From assembly GCA_903835005.1 (NCBI GenBank), contig CAILLK010000159.1, forward strand, positions 1 to 64,000: DNA of 64,000 nucleotides, written 5' to 3'. A program made the position numbers and the translations under genes. Below are positions 7,852 to 16,620 of this stretch, piece after piece (position 1 is the stretch's first letter; the number at the start of each line of letters is the position of its first letter). Origin of the DNA: an uncultured Bacteroidota bacterium (GTDB taxonomy: Bacteria; Bacteroidota; Bacteroidia; Chitinophagales; Chitinophagaceae). A model generated the notes under the pieces. The model saw nothing but the letters and a program-made list of their open reading frames with translations. It did not search any database and was not told the DNA's origin.

Positions 7852-9782
7852 TATACAGGGGTTTAAATAATGAACAGTATAATACAGACCGCGAATTGGG
7901 CAGGGGCGGTGAGGGCACTGTTTATGAATTGCAGCGCCAAAGTAATCTTGTCTTAAAAAAGTACAATGAGCCGCTTACTCCGGAACGCATAGAAAAGCTG
8001 AGGCTGATGGTAGCCATGAGGAGTGCAGGTATAGATGCCTATGCCGCATGGCCCGAAGATATTGTTACCGATGACCAGGGTATGGTATGTGGTTTTGTGA
8101 TGCGGAAGCTTGCAGGATTTGTGCCGCTGCATATGATCTTCAGCCCTATGGACCGGAAAAAACTCTTCCCTGATAAAGGCTATAATTTTCTGGTGCATAT
8201 AGCCCGAAACCTGGCTACCGCTTTCTTTAAGTTGCATGAAGCCGGCCTGGTAATAGGTGATGTAAATGAGGGTAATATACTCATCAATGCTTCGGGGTTG
8301 GTGGCCTTTATTGACTGCGATTCTTTCCAGGTGAAAGGGCCCGGTAAATACTTCTTTTGCGAAGTGGGTGTGCCAAGGTATACACCGCCGGAACTGCTTA
8401 AAGAGGGTTCGTTTGAAAAGGTGATCCGCACGGTAAATACGGATAGTTTTTCACTAGCTGTTCTGATTTTTCAGTTACTGTTTATGGGCAGGCATCCGTT
8501 TGCCGGGAAGAACAAGCTGGCTGCCGACTTTGATGAAGAAACTGCTATCCGGAAGCGGGAGTTTGCCTACTCGCTGGAGAATAAAAAGAAGAAATTGTTT
8601 CCGCCCAATGACAGCTTTGCTATTACCAATCTTTCTGATGAACTGGTTGTGCTCTTTCACCAGGCTTTTGAACAGGATGCCCGGCCATTGCCTGCCGGCT
8701 GGATAGTAGCGCTCGATAACCAGCTGAAAGATATGGTTACCTGCGGGGTTTCCAGGTTGCATACTTTTCCGGCTAAGATGACCGATTGTCCATGGTGTTT
8801 TTACCAGAGCAACAGGGGTATACTTTACTTCCTGGACGACAGCTACCTGAAAGCCAATAACATTCTGGGGGATATAGAAAGCTTTGTAAATGGCTTTGCT
8901 GCAGAAAAACTGGAACTGAAGAAATGGGCAGGCAATCCCGATTATTCAACCGTAGCAGTACCCGAAATTGAAAAGCGCTTTTACCGGTACCGGAATTATA
9001 AGTGGACCAGTATCTGCATCCTGGTCAGTTTTGCCATTGTTTCATTTGTGCTGCACCTTATACCTATAGGGGCAGTGGCAGCGGTGATGATGACCTTTGT
9101 TATTTACCAGTATTCGCCATGGGCCCTGAAGCTGAATGAAGAACTGAAAAACAGGATTTCTGTTCAGAAACAGTTTTCTGCCAATCTGGAAACCGCCATC
9201 AAGGAATATGACCATCCGGCCGATTTTGGCAATTACAGCAAGGGTCTTGAGCTGCTGCATAAATATGTTCATGATTTCAGGCGGCTGCCTGAAGAATTTA
9301 ACCGTCGCAGGAAGCTGATGGAAGAGCGGCTGTATGATGAGCAGCTGGGTCATTACCTGGCCCTCTTTTCTATAGAAAGCCATGAAATACCTTTATTCGG
9401 ACCTGCCAAGAAGGCCGTTCTTTATGATAACGGAATCAGGACGGCGGCTGATATATTGAAACTGAATACTATAAAAGTGACCGGTATGGGCCCGAAAAAT
9501 ATCCAGATATTGCAGAGCTGGCGGCGGCAGCTGGCTTACGGCTTTGTTTATATACCAGATCATCATGCAATGGTTTCCCTGCAGCAGGAAGTGAGCAATG
9601 ACATTGCCAAAATAAAAGCAAAGCTGGAACAGCTGATACGTAAAGAATACCAATCGCTGAACTATATAAAGCTCAATATATCCAACCGGGCATCTATTCT
9701 GGAAAGGCATATTAATGAACTGTCGTTGAAAAAATACCAGGCGGAACTGGAGGTTGAAGCATTCCGGAAACTGGCGGCGTAA
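7848..9782 (+). CDS. Ser/Thr protein kinase with zinc-knuckle, TM and HhH regions (YegI-like)
   Basis: The 644-residue product matches the YegI architecture. The kinase domain (about 10-290) has GRGGEGTVYEL, VAL-K equivalent LVLKKY, catalytic IGDVNEGNIL (Asp138, Asn143; the usual HRD histidine is missing) and metal site DCDS (Asp156). A cysteine/histidine cluster ending in CPWC (about 300-325) looks like a zinc knuckle. Two membrane segments follow (about 385-425), then a charged coiled-coil region and a helix-hairpin-helix motif around TGMGPKNIQILQSW (about 545-560) that could touch DNA. The divergent HRD and DFG are seen in this whole family. It is anchored in the inner membrane with both ends probably cytoplasmic. 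Confidence 0.88.
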   Translation: MIYRGLNNEQYNTDRELGRGGEGTVYELQRQSNLVLKKYNEPLTPERIEKLRLMVAMRSAGIDAYAAWPEDIVTDDQGMVCGFVMRKLAGFVPLHMIFSPMDRKKLFPDKGYNFLVHIARNLATAFFKLHEAGLVIGDVNEGNILINASGLVAFIDCDSFQVKGPGKYFFCEVGVPRYTPPELLKEGSFEKVIRTVNTDSFSLAVLIFQLLFMGRHPFAGKNKLAADFDEETAIRKREFAYSLENKKKKLFPPNDSFAITNLSDELVVLFHQAFEQDARPLPAGWIVALDNQLKDMVTCGVSRLHTFPAKMTDCPWCFYQSNRGILYFLDDSYLKANNILGDIESFVNGFAAEKLELKKWAGNPDYSTVAVPEIEKRFYRYRNYKWTSICILVSFAIVSFVLHLIPIGAVAAVMMTFVIYQYSPWALKLNEELKNRISVQKQFSANLETAIKEYDHPADFGNYSKGLELLHKYVHDFRRLPEEFNRRRKLMEERLYDEQLGHYLALFSIESHEIPLFGPAKKAVLYDNGIRTAADILKLNTIKVTGMGPKNIQILQSWRRQLAYGFVYIPDHHAMVSLQQEVSNDIAKIKAKLEQLIRKEYQSLNYIKLNISNRASILERHINELSLKKYQAELEVEAFRKLAA

Positions 9783-9859
9783 CCATAAAAGTTCAATAAA
9801 ATATATGCATGTTAGGATGGTTTGAAGCAGTTTGATTTTTTAGCAATTCTTGTACACTC

Positions 9860-12800
9860 TTATATCTTAAACGTCTTCAACCTCGGATTTTCGGCGACGT
9901 TGCCGGTGCGCTTGAGAACGCCCCAGCTTTGCAGCTGGCCCCGGATGGCGCGGCGCATGGAACGGTAGAGCACATAGAGCATGAGCCAGCGGTATACCAG
10001 GCGCTGGGGTATGAGCCACAACAACTTCCAGGCGCTTTCGCGCTCAAATGCGAATGCCATAATCCCTACTGCGAGGTCTATGAGCATAAACAGGCCATAG
10101 TAGGTGAGTATAATGGCGCCATTGCCGGTGGCTATGCCTATGATCATAAACAGATCGGCAAAAGGGGCTATAAGCGGTATGAGTATCTGGAAGATGAGTA
10201 TGTTGGGCAAGGCTACCCAGCCCAGAGCACCATAGTTACTGTTGAACAGGGCATCCCTGTTTTTCCAGAACGACTGCATGACCCCGAAACTCCAGCGGAA
10301 CCGCTGCTTGAGGAACTGGCCCAATGATTCGGGCGCCTCTGTGAGTGCGATGGCGGCGTTTTCATTCTTAATAGAATAACCGGCACGTAAAATGCGCATG
10401 GTGAGGTCGCAGTCTTCGGCAAAAGTATCGCTTGTAAAACCACCTGCTTCCTCAATGGCTTTTTTGCGGAAGAGGCCTATGGCGCCGGGCACTACCGTAA
10501 TAGCATTGATGCGGGCAAAAGCCATCCGGTCGAAGTTCTGGCTGGTAATGTATTCAATGTTCTGCCAGCGGGTGAGCAGGTTTACTTCATTGCCCACTTT
10601 TACATTGCCGGCTACAGCGCCCACTTTTTCATCGGCAAAGTGGCGCACCATAAGGTCGAGGGCATCGGCATTTATGTTGGTATCGGCATCTATGCAAAAA
10701 ACGAATCCGGATGTGGTCTGAGCTATGCCGAAATTCAATGCAGAGGCCTTGCCACCATTGGGTTTGGTGAGTACTTTTACTTTATCATTGCCTTTGAATG
10801 CTTCCAACACCTTCTGGTAAGTGGTATCTTTGCTGCCATCGTCTACAAAGATTATATCGAAAGCGGCATAGTTGCTTTCCAGCAGTTTCTTCAGCGACCT
10901 TACTGCATTTACTTCCTCATTATAGGCAGGCACAATGATGCTCACACGCGGGCTGGTGGCCAGGCGGGCCAATACCTTCTTCTTTTCGGCATTGTGCTCT
11001 TTATATGCCAGCACAGCCAGAAACAGGATGCGGCCTATAGAGAGAATAATGCTGGTGATAAAAAGGCCCATCATGAGCCGGTAGCCCCAATAGCCAAACT
11101 CGGCCATATAGTAAGTGAACTGAATGAAATAATAGTCCTTGTTTTTGGGCACCGGGGGCATGAGCTGATCGTGGGTTTCATTGATCAGGTCGGCTACGGT
11201 GGTAAAGGTGTAGCCCTTATCTTTGAAATACTTTATGATGCGCGGCAAGGCTTTGATTGTTTCCTCGCGGTTGCCGCCGGCATCGTGCAGCAATATGATA
11301 CTGCCCAGGCCCTGCTGCTGCACTATGCGGTTGAAAATGGAGTCGGCGGTAACGCCTTTCTCCCAGTCGTTGGGGTCGATAGATTCGCCTACGGTGAGGT
11401 ATTTATTATCTTTGGCAAAAGACACAGGCTCCAGCTCCAGCATGGTTTCGGGCTCAGAATCGGCATTGTATGGAGCGCGGAAAAGTACGGTAGAGTGCCC
11501 GGTAATGCTCTCTAAAAGCAGGCGGGTACTGTTGAGCTCCATTAGCGCCCGCTGCTTGCTGATGAGCGCCACATTGGGGTGGGTGAATGTATGGTTGCCT
11601 ATTTCGAAACCTTCCCGGTAAATTCTTTTTACCAGGGGGATATTGTTTGCGGCATTTTCGCCGATCATAAAAAATACAGCAGGCACATGCTCCCTGCTCA
11701 GGATGTCGAGGATACGAGGTGTGTATTTTTCATCGGGCCCGTCATCGAACGACAGTACTATTTTGTTGGGTTTTTTGCCATATTTTTTGATTACAAAAAT
11801 GGATGGCATTGTTTCATAAGCCTCGCCTGTAATTAAGTCTTCGGCAGTATCTGTAGTTACTTTTATTATTCCCGGTTTGGGTTTGCTGATGACATCCAGT
11901 ATCTCGCCCTCGCCTTTATAATCCACATCATAACTGATCTGAACATTTTTCAGCACATCGTAGTTGAAAGTATCTACAGCATCATCGCTCAGGTCTTTAT
12001 TATAAAAGCTCCACAGCCGGGTATCGGCCGAACCCAGCCGCCAGAGCGCCACACCACCTATATTGTACTGGGTGGCAAAACGCATGGTATTGAAGTTGGT
12101 AGCGGCATCGGTAAAGTATACGGTATGCTCAGAGTCATTTTCATCAGTATAGGTATAATGCAGATTGTAGGTTGCGGTATCGAAGATAACCTTAGCGTCC
12201 GACTCAGATGCTACGCTCAATGCCTCGGCATAGGTAACGTCTTCGCCTTTATCGCCTTTGCGCCAGTCGTATCCATAGCCAGCTATTGCCAGAATCAGTT
12301 TGGCAGAATCTATCTGGCCAACGGCTTCATCGAGGGCAGCCTGAATGTATTTCTGGGAGCTGATGGGGCCGGGCATACTTCCGCTGTTGTACTCATCATA
12401 AGCCATCAGGAAGATGTAATCATTGTACTTAGATAGTTCTTTATAATTATAATCGGAGTTGAAGGGAGAAACATCCTGGGTAACCAACAGGTGCAGCGGA
12501 TGCATACGGCCATAGAGCTGCTTCATAAAGCCGATCAGCACTTCGTCGGATGTCTCCTCCAGTTCTTCAAAATCTATGTTAACACCTGCAAAATGGTTTT
12601 GAACAATTACCTTGACTATATCATCCAGGAGTCTTGTTTCCTTTGCCTTATCATTCAGTATGCGATGCAGAATACTGCCGTTGAAATCTTCGCCTATAAA
12701 ATTCGAAATCACGGCTACAACCGGAATGCCTGATGCTTTAATAATTTCACCTCCGCGCATTTCTGAATTGACAAACAGCGTATCGCCTAAAGAATCAATA

Positions 12801-13234
12801 TTCATCCACAGCGGCAGGAGCATATTTATATTGCTTATGTTGTTTTTGAGTGAAAAGTAAGCCTGCTCATCGCTGGCATCATAAAAGGCGGCCCTTACCG
12901 GGGCACTCATAGCGTGCAGGCTGTCGGCCTTGCTTACATACCTGATGTGTTTGAGCTGAGCAGTCTTGCCCATGATATACTTGCCGAAGCCTTCGTATTT
13001 TTTGTTGATTGCTTTAATGGCAGCATTTTTACCGTTATCCAGTATTGCCTTGTATTGGCTGTTATCGGATCTCAGTTGAGGCATATCGGGCGAGAAAACA
13101 GCCTTTATAATTGCAAAACCAAGAATTGTGAGCGCCAATATAATTACTAACAGTAGAATACGGAATGACCATTTAAACCGCTGCCAGCGGGTGGGGGAGT
13201 TGGTCAGGAATATTTGTTTCTGATTTTCGGGCAT
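9860..13234 (-). CDS. GH18-like / polysaccharide deacetylase / GT2 fusion
   Basis: The 1124-residue inner-membrane protein has three enzymatic modules. After a TM helix (about 20-42) comes a GH18-type barrel whose catalytic strand reads GVNIDFEELEE (about 220). A NodB deacetylase follows with SFDDGPDEKYTPR and the metal triad GNHTFTHPNV (about 495-545). Next are a TM (about 735) and a GT2 synthase with VSIIVPAYNEE, FVDDGS, CIDADTN, FAEDCDLT and QRFRW (about 762-985), then further TM helices. GT2 with QxxRW makes and extrudes a beta-linked glycan; the outer domains would deacetylate and trim it, a one-polypeptide counterpart of PgaC plus PgaB. The product is probably an amino-sugar exopolysaccharide (inference). 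A TTG three codons earlier lies inside the promoter box, so the ATG is preferred. Confidence 0.88.
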   Translation of the reverse strand: MPENQKQIFLTNSPTRWQRFKWSFRILLLVIILALTILGFAIIKAVFSPDMPQLRSDNSQYKAILDNGKNAAIKAINKKYEGFGKYIMGKTAQLKHIRYVSKADSLHAMSAPVRAAFYDASDEQAYFSLKNNISNINMLLPLWMNIDSLGDTLFVNSEMRGGEIIKASGIPVVAVISNFIGEDFNGSILHRILNDKAKETRLLDDIVKVIVQNHFAGVNIDFEELEETSDEVLIGFMKQLYGRMHPLHLLVTQDVSPFNSDYNYKELSKYNDYIFLMAYDEYNSGSMPGPISSQKYIQAALDEAVGQIDSAKLILAIAGYGYDWRKGDKGEDVTYAEALSVASESDAKVIFDTATYNLHYTYTDENDSEHTVYFTDAATNFNTMRFATQYNIGGVALWRLGSADTRLWSFYNKDLSDDAVDTFNYDVLKNVQISYDVDYKGEGEILDVISKPKPGIIKVTTDTAEDLITGEAYETMPSIFVIKKYGKKPNKIVLSFDDGPDEKYTPRILDILSREHVPAVFFMIGENAANNIPLVKRIYREGFEIGNHTFTHPNVALISKQRALMELNSTRLLLESITGHSTVLFRAPYNADSEPETMLELEPVSFAKDNKYLTVGESIDPNDWEKGVTADSIFNRIVQQQGLGSIILLHDAGGNREETIKALPRIIKYFKDKGYTFTTVADLINETHDQLMPPVPKNKDYYFIQFTYYMAEFGYWGYRLMMGLFITSIILSIGRILFLAVLAYKEHNAEKKKVLARLATSPRVSIIVPAYNEEVNAVRSLKKLLESNYAAFDIIFVDDGSKDTTYQKVLEAFKGNDKVKVLTKPNGGKASALNFGIAQTTSGFVFCIDADTNINADALDLMVRHFADEKVGAVAGNVKVGNEVNLLTRWQNIEYITSQNFDRMAFARINAITVVPGAIGLFRKKAIEEAGGFTSDTFAEDCDLTMRILRAGYSIKNENAAIALTEAPESLGQFLKQRFRWSFGVMQSFWKNRDALFNSNYGALGWVALPNILIFQILIPLIAPFADLFMIIGIATGNGAIILTYYGLFMLIDLAVGIMAFAFERESAWKLLWLIPQRLVYRWLMLYVLYRSMRRAIRGQLQSWGVLKRTGNVAENPRLKTFKI

Positions 13235-13240
13235 GATGTG

Positions 13241-13248
13241 CAAATATA
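13241..13248 (-). promoter_or_regulatory. -7 promoter box of the GT2 fusion gene
   Basis: The minus strand reads TATATTTG, an exact TAnnTTTG match, ending six bases before the ATG. No good -33 box is seen, and the 5' leader would be at most a few bases. Confidence 0.4.
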
Positions 13249-13357
13249 ACCGGATGGGAGGTTTAAACAGTAAATCAGCAGAAGGAGAAATCTAAATAAT
13301 TAATACAATAGTAAAAATTGCTATACACATTGAGCTATAGCTATCATACAGATTACC

Positions 13358-13365
13358 TATCTTTG
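13358..13365 (+). promoter_or_regulatory. -7 promoter box of trhO
   Basis: TATCTTTG matches TAnnTTTG exactly and lies 30 bases before the ATG of MPVLHNR. It sits inside the extension that would be translated from an upstream TTG, so it decides for the ATG. The nearest TTG upstream is 25 bp away, longer than usual. Confidence 0.5.
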
Positions 13366-13395
13366 CACTTTCTCAAAAAACAAAGAAGGTACACC

Positions 13396-14469
13396 ATGCC
13401 AGTGCTACACAACCGCGTAAATAATGAGGAACTGAAGCAATTGATGTTGGCCGAAACCGAGCCGCGGACTACAGTTTCCTTTTATAAGTATTTTCACATC
13501 GCTGATCCTACAGCTTTCCGCAACCAGTTATATATCACCTTTACAGCGCTAAAAGTCTTCGGGCGTATTTATGTGGCCAATGAGGGTATTAATGGTCAGG
13601 TGAGTGTGCCAGCCGGTAACTACGAGGCTTTCAAAGCCGCCTTGTACCAATCGGCGCCCGAACTGAATGGAATAAGGATGAATATAGCTTTGGAAGATGA
13701 TGGCAAATCGTTTTGGGCGCTGCGGCTGAAGGTGCGGGCAAAGATAGTAGCCGATGGTATTGATGACCCCGGTTTCGACCCGGCTAAAACAGGTAAATAC
13801 CTGAAGGCCAGGGAATACAACGAGCTTTCGGCACAGCCGGGAACTATAATTGTAGATATGCGCAACCACTACGAATATGAGGTGGGCCATTTCGAAAACG
13901 CAATTGAAGTCCCCTCCGATACCTTTCGCGACCAGTTGCCAATGGCGGTAAATATGCTGCAGGACAAAAAGGATAAAAACATTATCATGTATTGCACCGG
14001 CGGCATACGCTGCGAAAAGGCCAGCGCCTGGATGCTGCATAATGGCTTTCAGAATGTATTTCATGTAGAGGGCGGAATCATAGAATATGCGCGTAAGGCG
14101 AAGGAAGAAGGCCTGCCCCTGAAATTTAAAGGAAAGAACTTTGTGTTTGATGAGCGCCTGGGCGAAAGGATTACTGAGGATGTGATAGCGGAGTGCCACA
14201 TCTGCGGCAAGCCTTGCGACAACCATACCAACTGCCTGAATGATGGCTGCCACCTGCTTTTCATTCAATGCGAAGAATGCGCCGCCAGATATGAAGGCTG
14301 TTGCAGCGAAGAATGCCGGGAAGAAAAGAATCTGCCCCCGGATGAACAGCGGGTCAAACGCGCCGGAAGGGAAAATGGCATGATGATCTTTAATAAGTCC
14401 AAAGAGCATCCGCTGAGGAAGCACAGGAGTGAATGGAAGGTGCAGCAAAATACCGAAAACAACGAATAG
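13396..14469 (+). CDS. trhO: tRNA 5-hydroxyuridine hydroxylase, rhodanese-type (TrhO)
   Basis: The 357-residue UPF0176 protein catalyses oxygen-dependent hydroxylation of the wobble uridine in tRNA. An acylphosphatase-like N-terminal domain ([28 protein letters not shown]) is followed by a rhodanese domain with [18 protein letters not shown] and the active-site loop [13 protein letters not shown] carrying the catalytic cysteine. A C-terminal cysteine cluster ([20 protein letters not shown]) probably binds zinc, as in the longer family members. It is a monocistronic gene divergent from the GT2 fusion. The start follows from the promoter box described above. Confidence 0.93.
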   Translation: MPVLHNRVNNEELKQLMLAETEPRTTVSFYKYFHIADPTAFRNQLYITFTALKVFGRIYVANEGINGQVSVPAGNYEAFKAALYQSAPELNGIRMNIALEDDGKSFWALRLKVRAKIVADGIDDPGFDPAKTGKYLKAREYNELSAQPGTIIVDMRNHYEYEVGHFENAIEVPSDTFRDQLPMAVNMLQDKKDKNIIMYCTGGIRCEKASAWMLHNGFQNVFHVEGGIIEYARKAKEEGLPLKFKGKNFVFDERLGERITEDVIAECHICGKPCDNHTNCLNDGCHLLFIQCEECAARYEGCCSEECREEKNLPPDEQRVKRAGRENGMMIFNKSKEHPLRKHRSEWKVQQNTENNE

Positions 14470-14527
14470 CGAACAGAAACCTGTTCACTATTCTATCCTC
14501 ATCCATCCATCCCCTATTCGTTGCACT

Positions 14528-14725
14528 TCAAATTGTCCGTGCCAGATTCAGTATCCCGGCTACAGCTTCAGACCGCGGCTGAAGAAGGTCTTTGGCTGCC
14601 TTACGCAACATGTACATTTCGCTGGCCAGTCCAGCCAGCATATCTTCACCACCAGGGTATGTTATTGACTTTGTGTGCCCGTAAATAGGTGATGCAGTAA
14701 GTTTCTTGTGTAAAGTTTTGTTCAT
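14528..14725 (-). CDS. Small hypothetical protein
   Basis: This 65-residue basic protein has no signal peptide or membrane segment. The second half (MLRKAAKDLLQPRSEAVAGILNLAR) is a clear amphipathic helix. I do not recognise the family. It is convergent with trhO, and its start faces the promoter of the epimerase gene, with a T-rich, A-rich leader before the ATG. The protein-like composition and separate position between two well-defined genes favour a real gene, but length alone is weak evidence. Confidence 0.45.
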   Translation of the reverse strand: MNKTLHKKLTASPIYGHTKSITYPGGEDMLAGLASEMYMLRKAAKDLLQPRSEAVAGILNLARTI

Positions 14726-14811
14726 TTAAAGAATTGGTTTTTTAAAAAAACGTTCCATGTGCTCTTTATATTGTATGGAATATAAAAATTAATGTTAAAC
14801 CCTAACCACAA

Positions 14812-14843
14812 TTGATTTTAACCCGATTATATTAATAATTTTG
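14812..14843 (+). promoter_or_regulatory. Promoter of the TIGR01777 epimerase gene
   Basis: TTG at 14812-14814 and TAATTTTG at 14836-14843 are separated by 21 bp. The -7 box ends 14 bases before the ATG. Confidence 0.55.
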
Positions 14844-14857
14844 AGTGAATAATAATT

Positions 14858-15775
14858 ATGGAAACAATAGGTATCACCGGTGGAACAGGATTTGTTGGGC
14901 AGCATCTGATTAAACTGCTTACAGAAAAAGGATACAATGTTATTATCTTCACAACCGGCTCTCTTAAGAAATCCTCTGAAACCCAGGTTGCCTACGCCAG
15001 TTGGGACCCACTTAGCGGAACTATAGATAATGATGCACTGACGGGCCTGGATGCTATGGTACACCTGGCAGGTGCGGGTATAGCTGATAAAAGATGGAAA
15101 CCAAAGCGCAAACTGGAGATAACCAACAGCAGGGTAAAGGGTACTGAATTTATTGTTGCGCAATTAAAGGCCAAGGCAAGAAATTGCACAACCTTTATTG
15201 CAGCGTCAGCCACCGGATTTTACGGGCCGGACAATGGCCGGAAACCGTTTACGGAAGAAGCCACCCCTTACAACGACTTTCTGGGTAATACCTGCAAGCT
15301 ATGGGAAGAAGCTTCGGCCAGGGCAGCTACATTTGCCCGGACAACGATACTGAGATTTGGTATTGTTCTGGGAAAAGAAAGCGGGGCATTACCTCAATTT
15401 CTGCAACCTTTATCGATGGGGGTTATGCCTATATTGGGTACGGGAGGGCAAATAATGAGCTGGATAGAAGTAGATGACCTGGCAAGGATGATTGTTTTTG
15501 CACTGGAGCATAAAAATATCCAGGGCATCTATAATGCAGTTGCTCCCCATGCCAGTTCTCACTGGCAATTGATGCATACGCTTGCCAAGGTAAAGGGCGG
15601 TATAAAAATCCCATTTCATGTGCCCTCAGCTTTGCTCAAAATATTACTGGGCGAAATGAGTGTGGAAGTACTTAAGAGCTGTACTGTAAGTCCAGATAAG
15701 ATACTGGAGGCAGGCTTTACCTTTATACATCCTGAACTGGAAGGTGCAATAAAATCAGTACTTTATAAGAAATAA
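14858..15775 (+). CDS. TIGR01777-family NAD(P)-dependent epimerase-like oxidoreductase
   Basis: The 305-residue SDR protein has the extended-SDR nucleotide loop GITGGTGFVGQHL, the family motif LAGAGIADKRW followed by SRVKGTEFIV, and the active-site region ASATGFYG that replaces the usual SDR pattern (SulA-like members use serine and tyrosine here). FRFGIVLG-like RFGIVLGKESGALP, GTGGQIMSWIEVDDLA and a C-terminal DUF1731 segment (VPSALLKILLGEMSVEVL) complete the family pattern. The physiological substrate is unknown across the family. It is a single gene, convergent with the prohibitin-like gene five bases away. Confidence 0.9.
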   Translation: METIGITGGTGFVGQHLIKLLTEKGYNVIIFTTGSLKKSSETQVAYASWDPLSGTIDNDALTGLDAMVHLAGAGIADKRWKPKRKLEITNSRVKGTEFIVAQLKAKARNCTTFIAASATGFYGPDNGRKPFTEEATPYNDFLGNTCKLWEEASARAATFARTTILRFGIVLGKESGALPQFLQPLSMGVMPILGTGGQIMSWIEVDDLARMIVFALEHKNIQGIYNAVAPHASSHWQLMHTLAKVKGGIKIPFHVPSALLKILLGEMSVEVLKSCTVSPDKILEAGFTFIHPELEGAIKSVLYKK

Positions 15776-15780
15776 CGCGG

Positions 15781-16590
15781 CTACTGGCCATTAAACATAA
15801 CAGGCGTACTGGATCTGGGAACAATTATAGTTTTTGAATTGTTAGACAAGGATAATTTTTCGAATGCCTCTATTTGTCTTAGCTGCAGGTATTCCGGTGT
15901 AAGCCCTTTGTTAATGGTATCTTCTGCCATTTTGATTGCAGAGGCTTCTGTTATTCTGATCCGCTTTTGCCTCTCGGCTACCGAATCTTTAAAGTCATAT
16001 TCCTTAACCAGCTGTTCCTGCTGCAATTTGCTTTCAATTGCTTCTACTACCCGTTTAGGAAGTTCAATTTTCAATATAACGAGGTCTTCTAAATTGACAT
16101 TTGCCAATTTCAGGTTCTTTTGTGCATGCCTGAGAATCTGCCTCCTTATTGTGTCAAAATGCATGTCATACAGTTGTTCGGGCGTCAGATCAGAAATGAC
16201 AATCCTGACAGCAGATTCCACCTCGGGCTGCACAATTATATTGGGATACTTAACGCCATATTTTCTGAAAATAACCGGCAAACTATCGGGTAAGGGCCAA
16301 AACCGGTAATTGATCTGAACATTTGTGGTTACGCCATTTTCCATTAAGATTTTTATGGTTGTATCAACCAGTTGTTGCCTGATATTGAATTGATAAGCTG
16401 TATTCCAGGGCCAGATAAGATAAATACCTTCCCTATATACATGATCAACATCTACGCCCCCGGAAAAAGGTTTGAAGATTACTGCCACCTTAGCAGGACC
16501 GTTTATCATTACAATGCGATTAGAAAAAACCACAAAAAATAAGAGAATAAACAGTAAAGTAATCAATATATTGATTTTTTTTTGGCTCAC
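15781..16590 (-). CDS. Prohibitin/SPFH (band 7) family membrane protein
   Basis: The 269-residue protein has one N-terminal TM helix (about 8-27) and an SPFH domain (about 30-210), including VDVDHVYREGIYLIWPWN, VTTNVQINYRF and VESAVRIVISDLTPEQLY. A charged helix rich in RQKRIRITEAS follows, as in prohibitins that form large membrane rings. The start is GTG; no nearby ATG keeps the TM helix. The gene begins 30 bases after the ABC exporter gene on the same strand, so they probably share a transcript, perhaps because the SPFH ring organises or protects the exporter (inference). Confidence 0.85.
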   Translation of the reverse strand: MSQKKINILITLLFILLFFVVFSNRIVMINGPAKVAVIFKPFSGGVDVDHVYREGIYLIWPWNTAYQFNIRQQLVDTTIKILMENGVTTNVQINYRFWPLPDSLPVIFRKYGVKYPNIIVQPEVESAVRIVISDLTPEQLYDMHFDTIRRQILRHAQKNLKLANVNLEDLVILKIELPKRVVEAIESKLQQEQLVKEYDFKDSVAERQKRIRITEASAIKMAEDTINKGLTPEYLQLRQIEAFEKLSLSNNSKTIIVPRSSTPVMFNGQ

Positions 16591-16620
16591 TGTATTTTGT
16601 TTGTAATTTAAACTATTTAA

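Noticed and set aside
6413-9782. Tellurite resistance locus
   Set aside because: Only the VWA-PP2C-kinase triad is present; no TerB, TerC, TerD or TerZ genes are seen.
10640-11515. Long open frame (291 codons) antisense to the GT2 fusion gene
   Set aside because: It is a shadow of the minus-strand coding sequence, which has complete GH18, NodB and GT2 motifs; the antisense product has no recognisable domain.
13549-14448. Open frame of 299 codons on the minus strand opposite trhO
   Set aside because: Antisense shadow of a gene with intact rhodanese and cysteine-cluster motifs.
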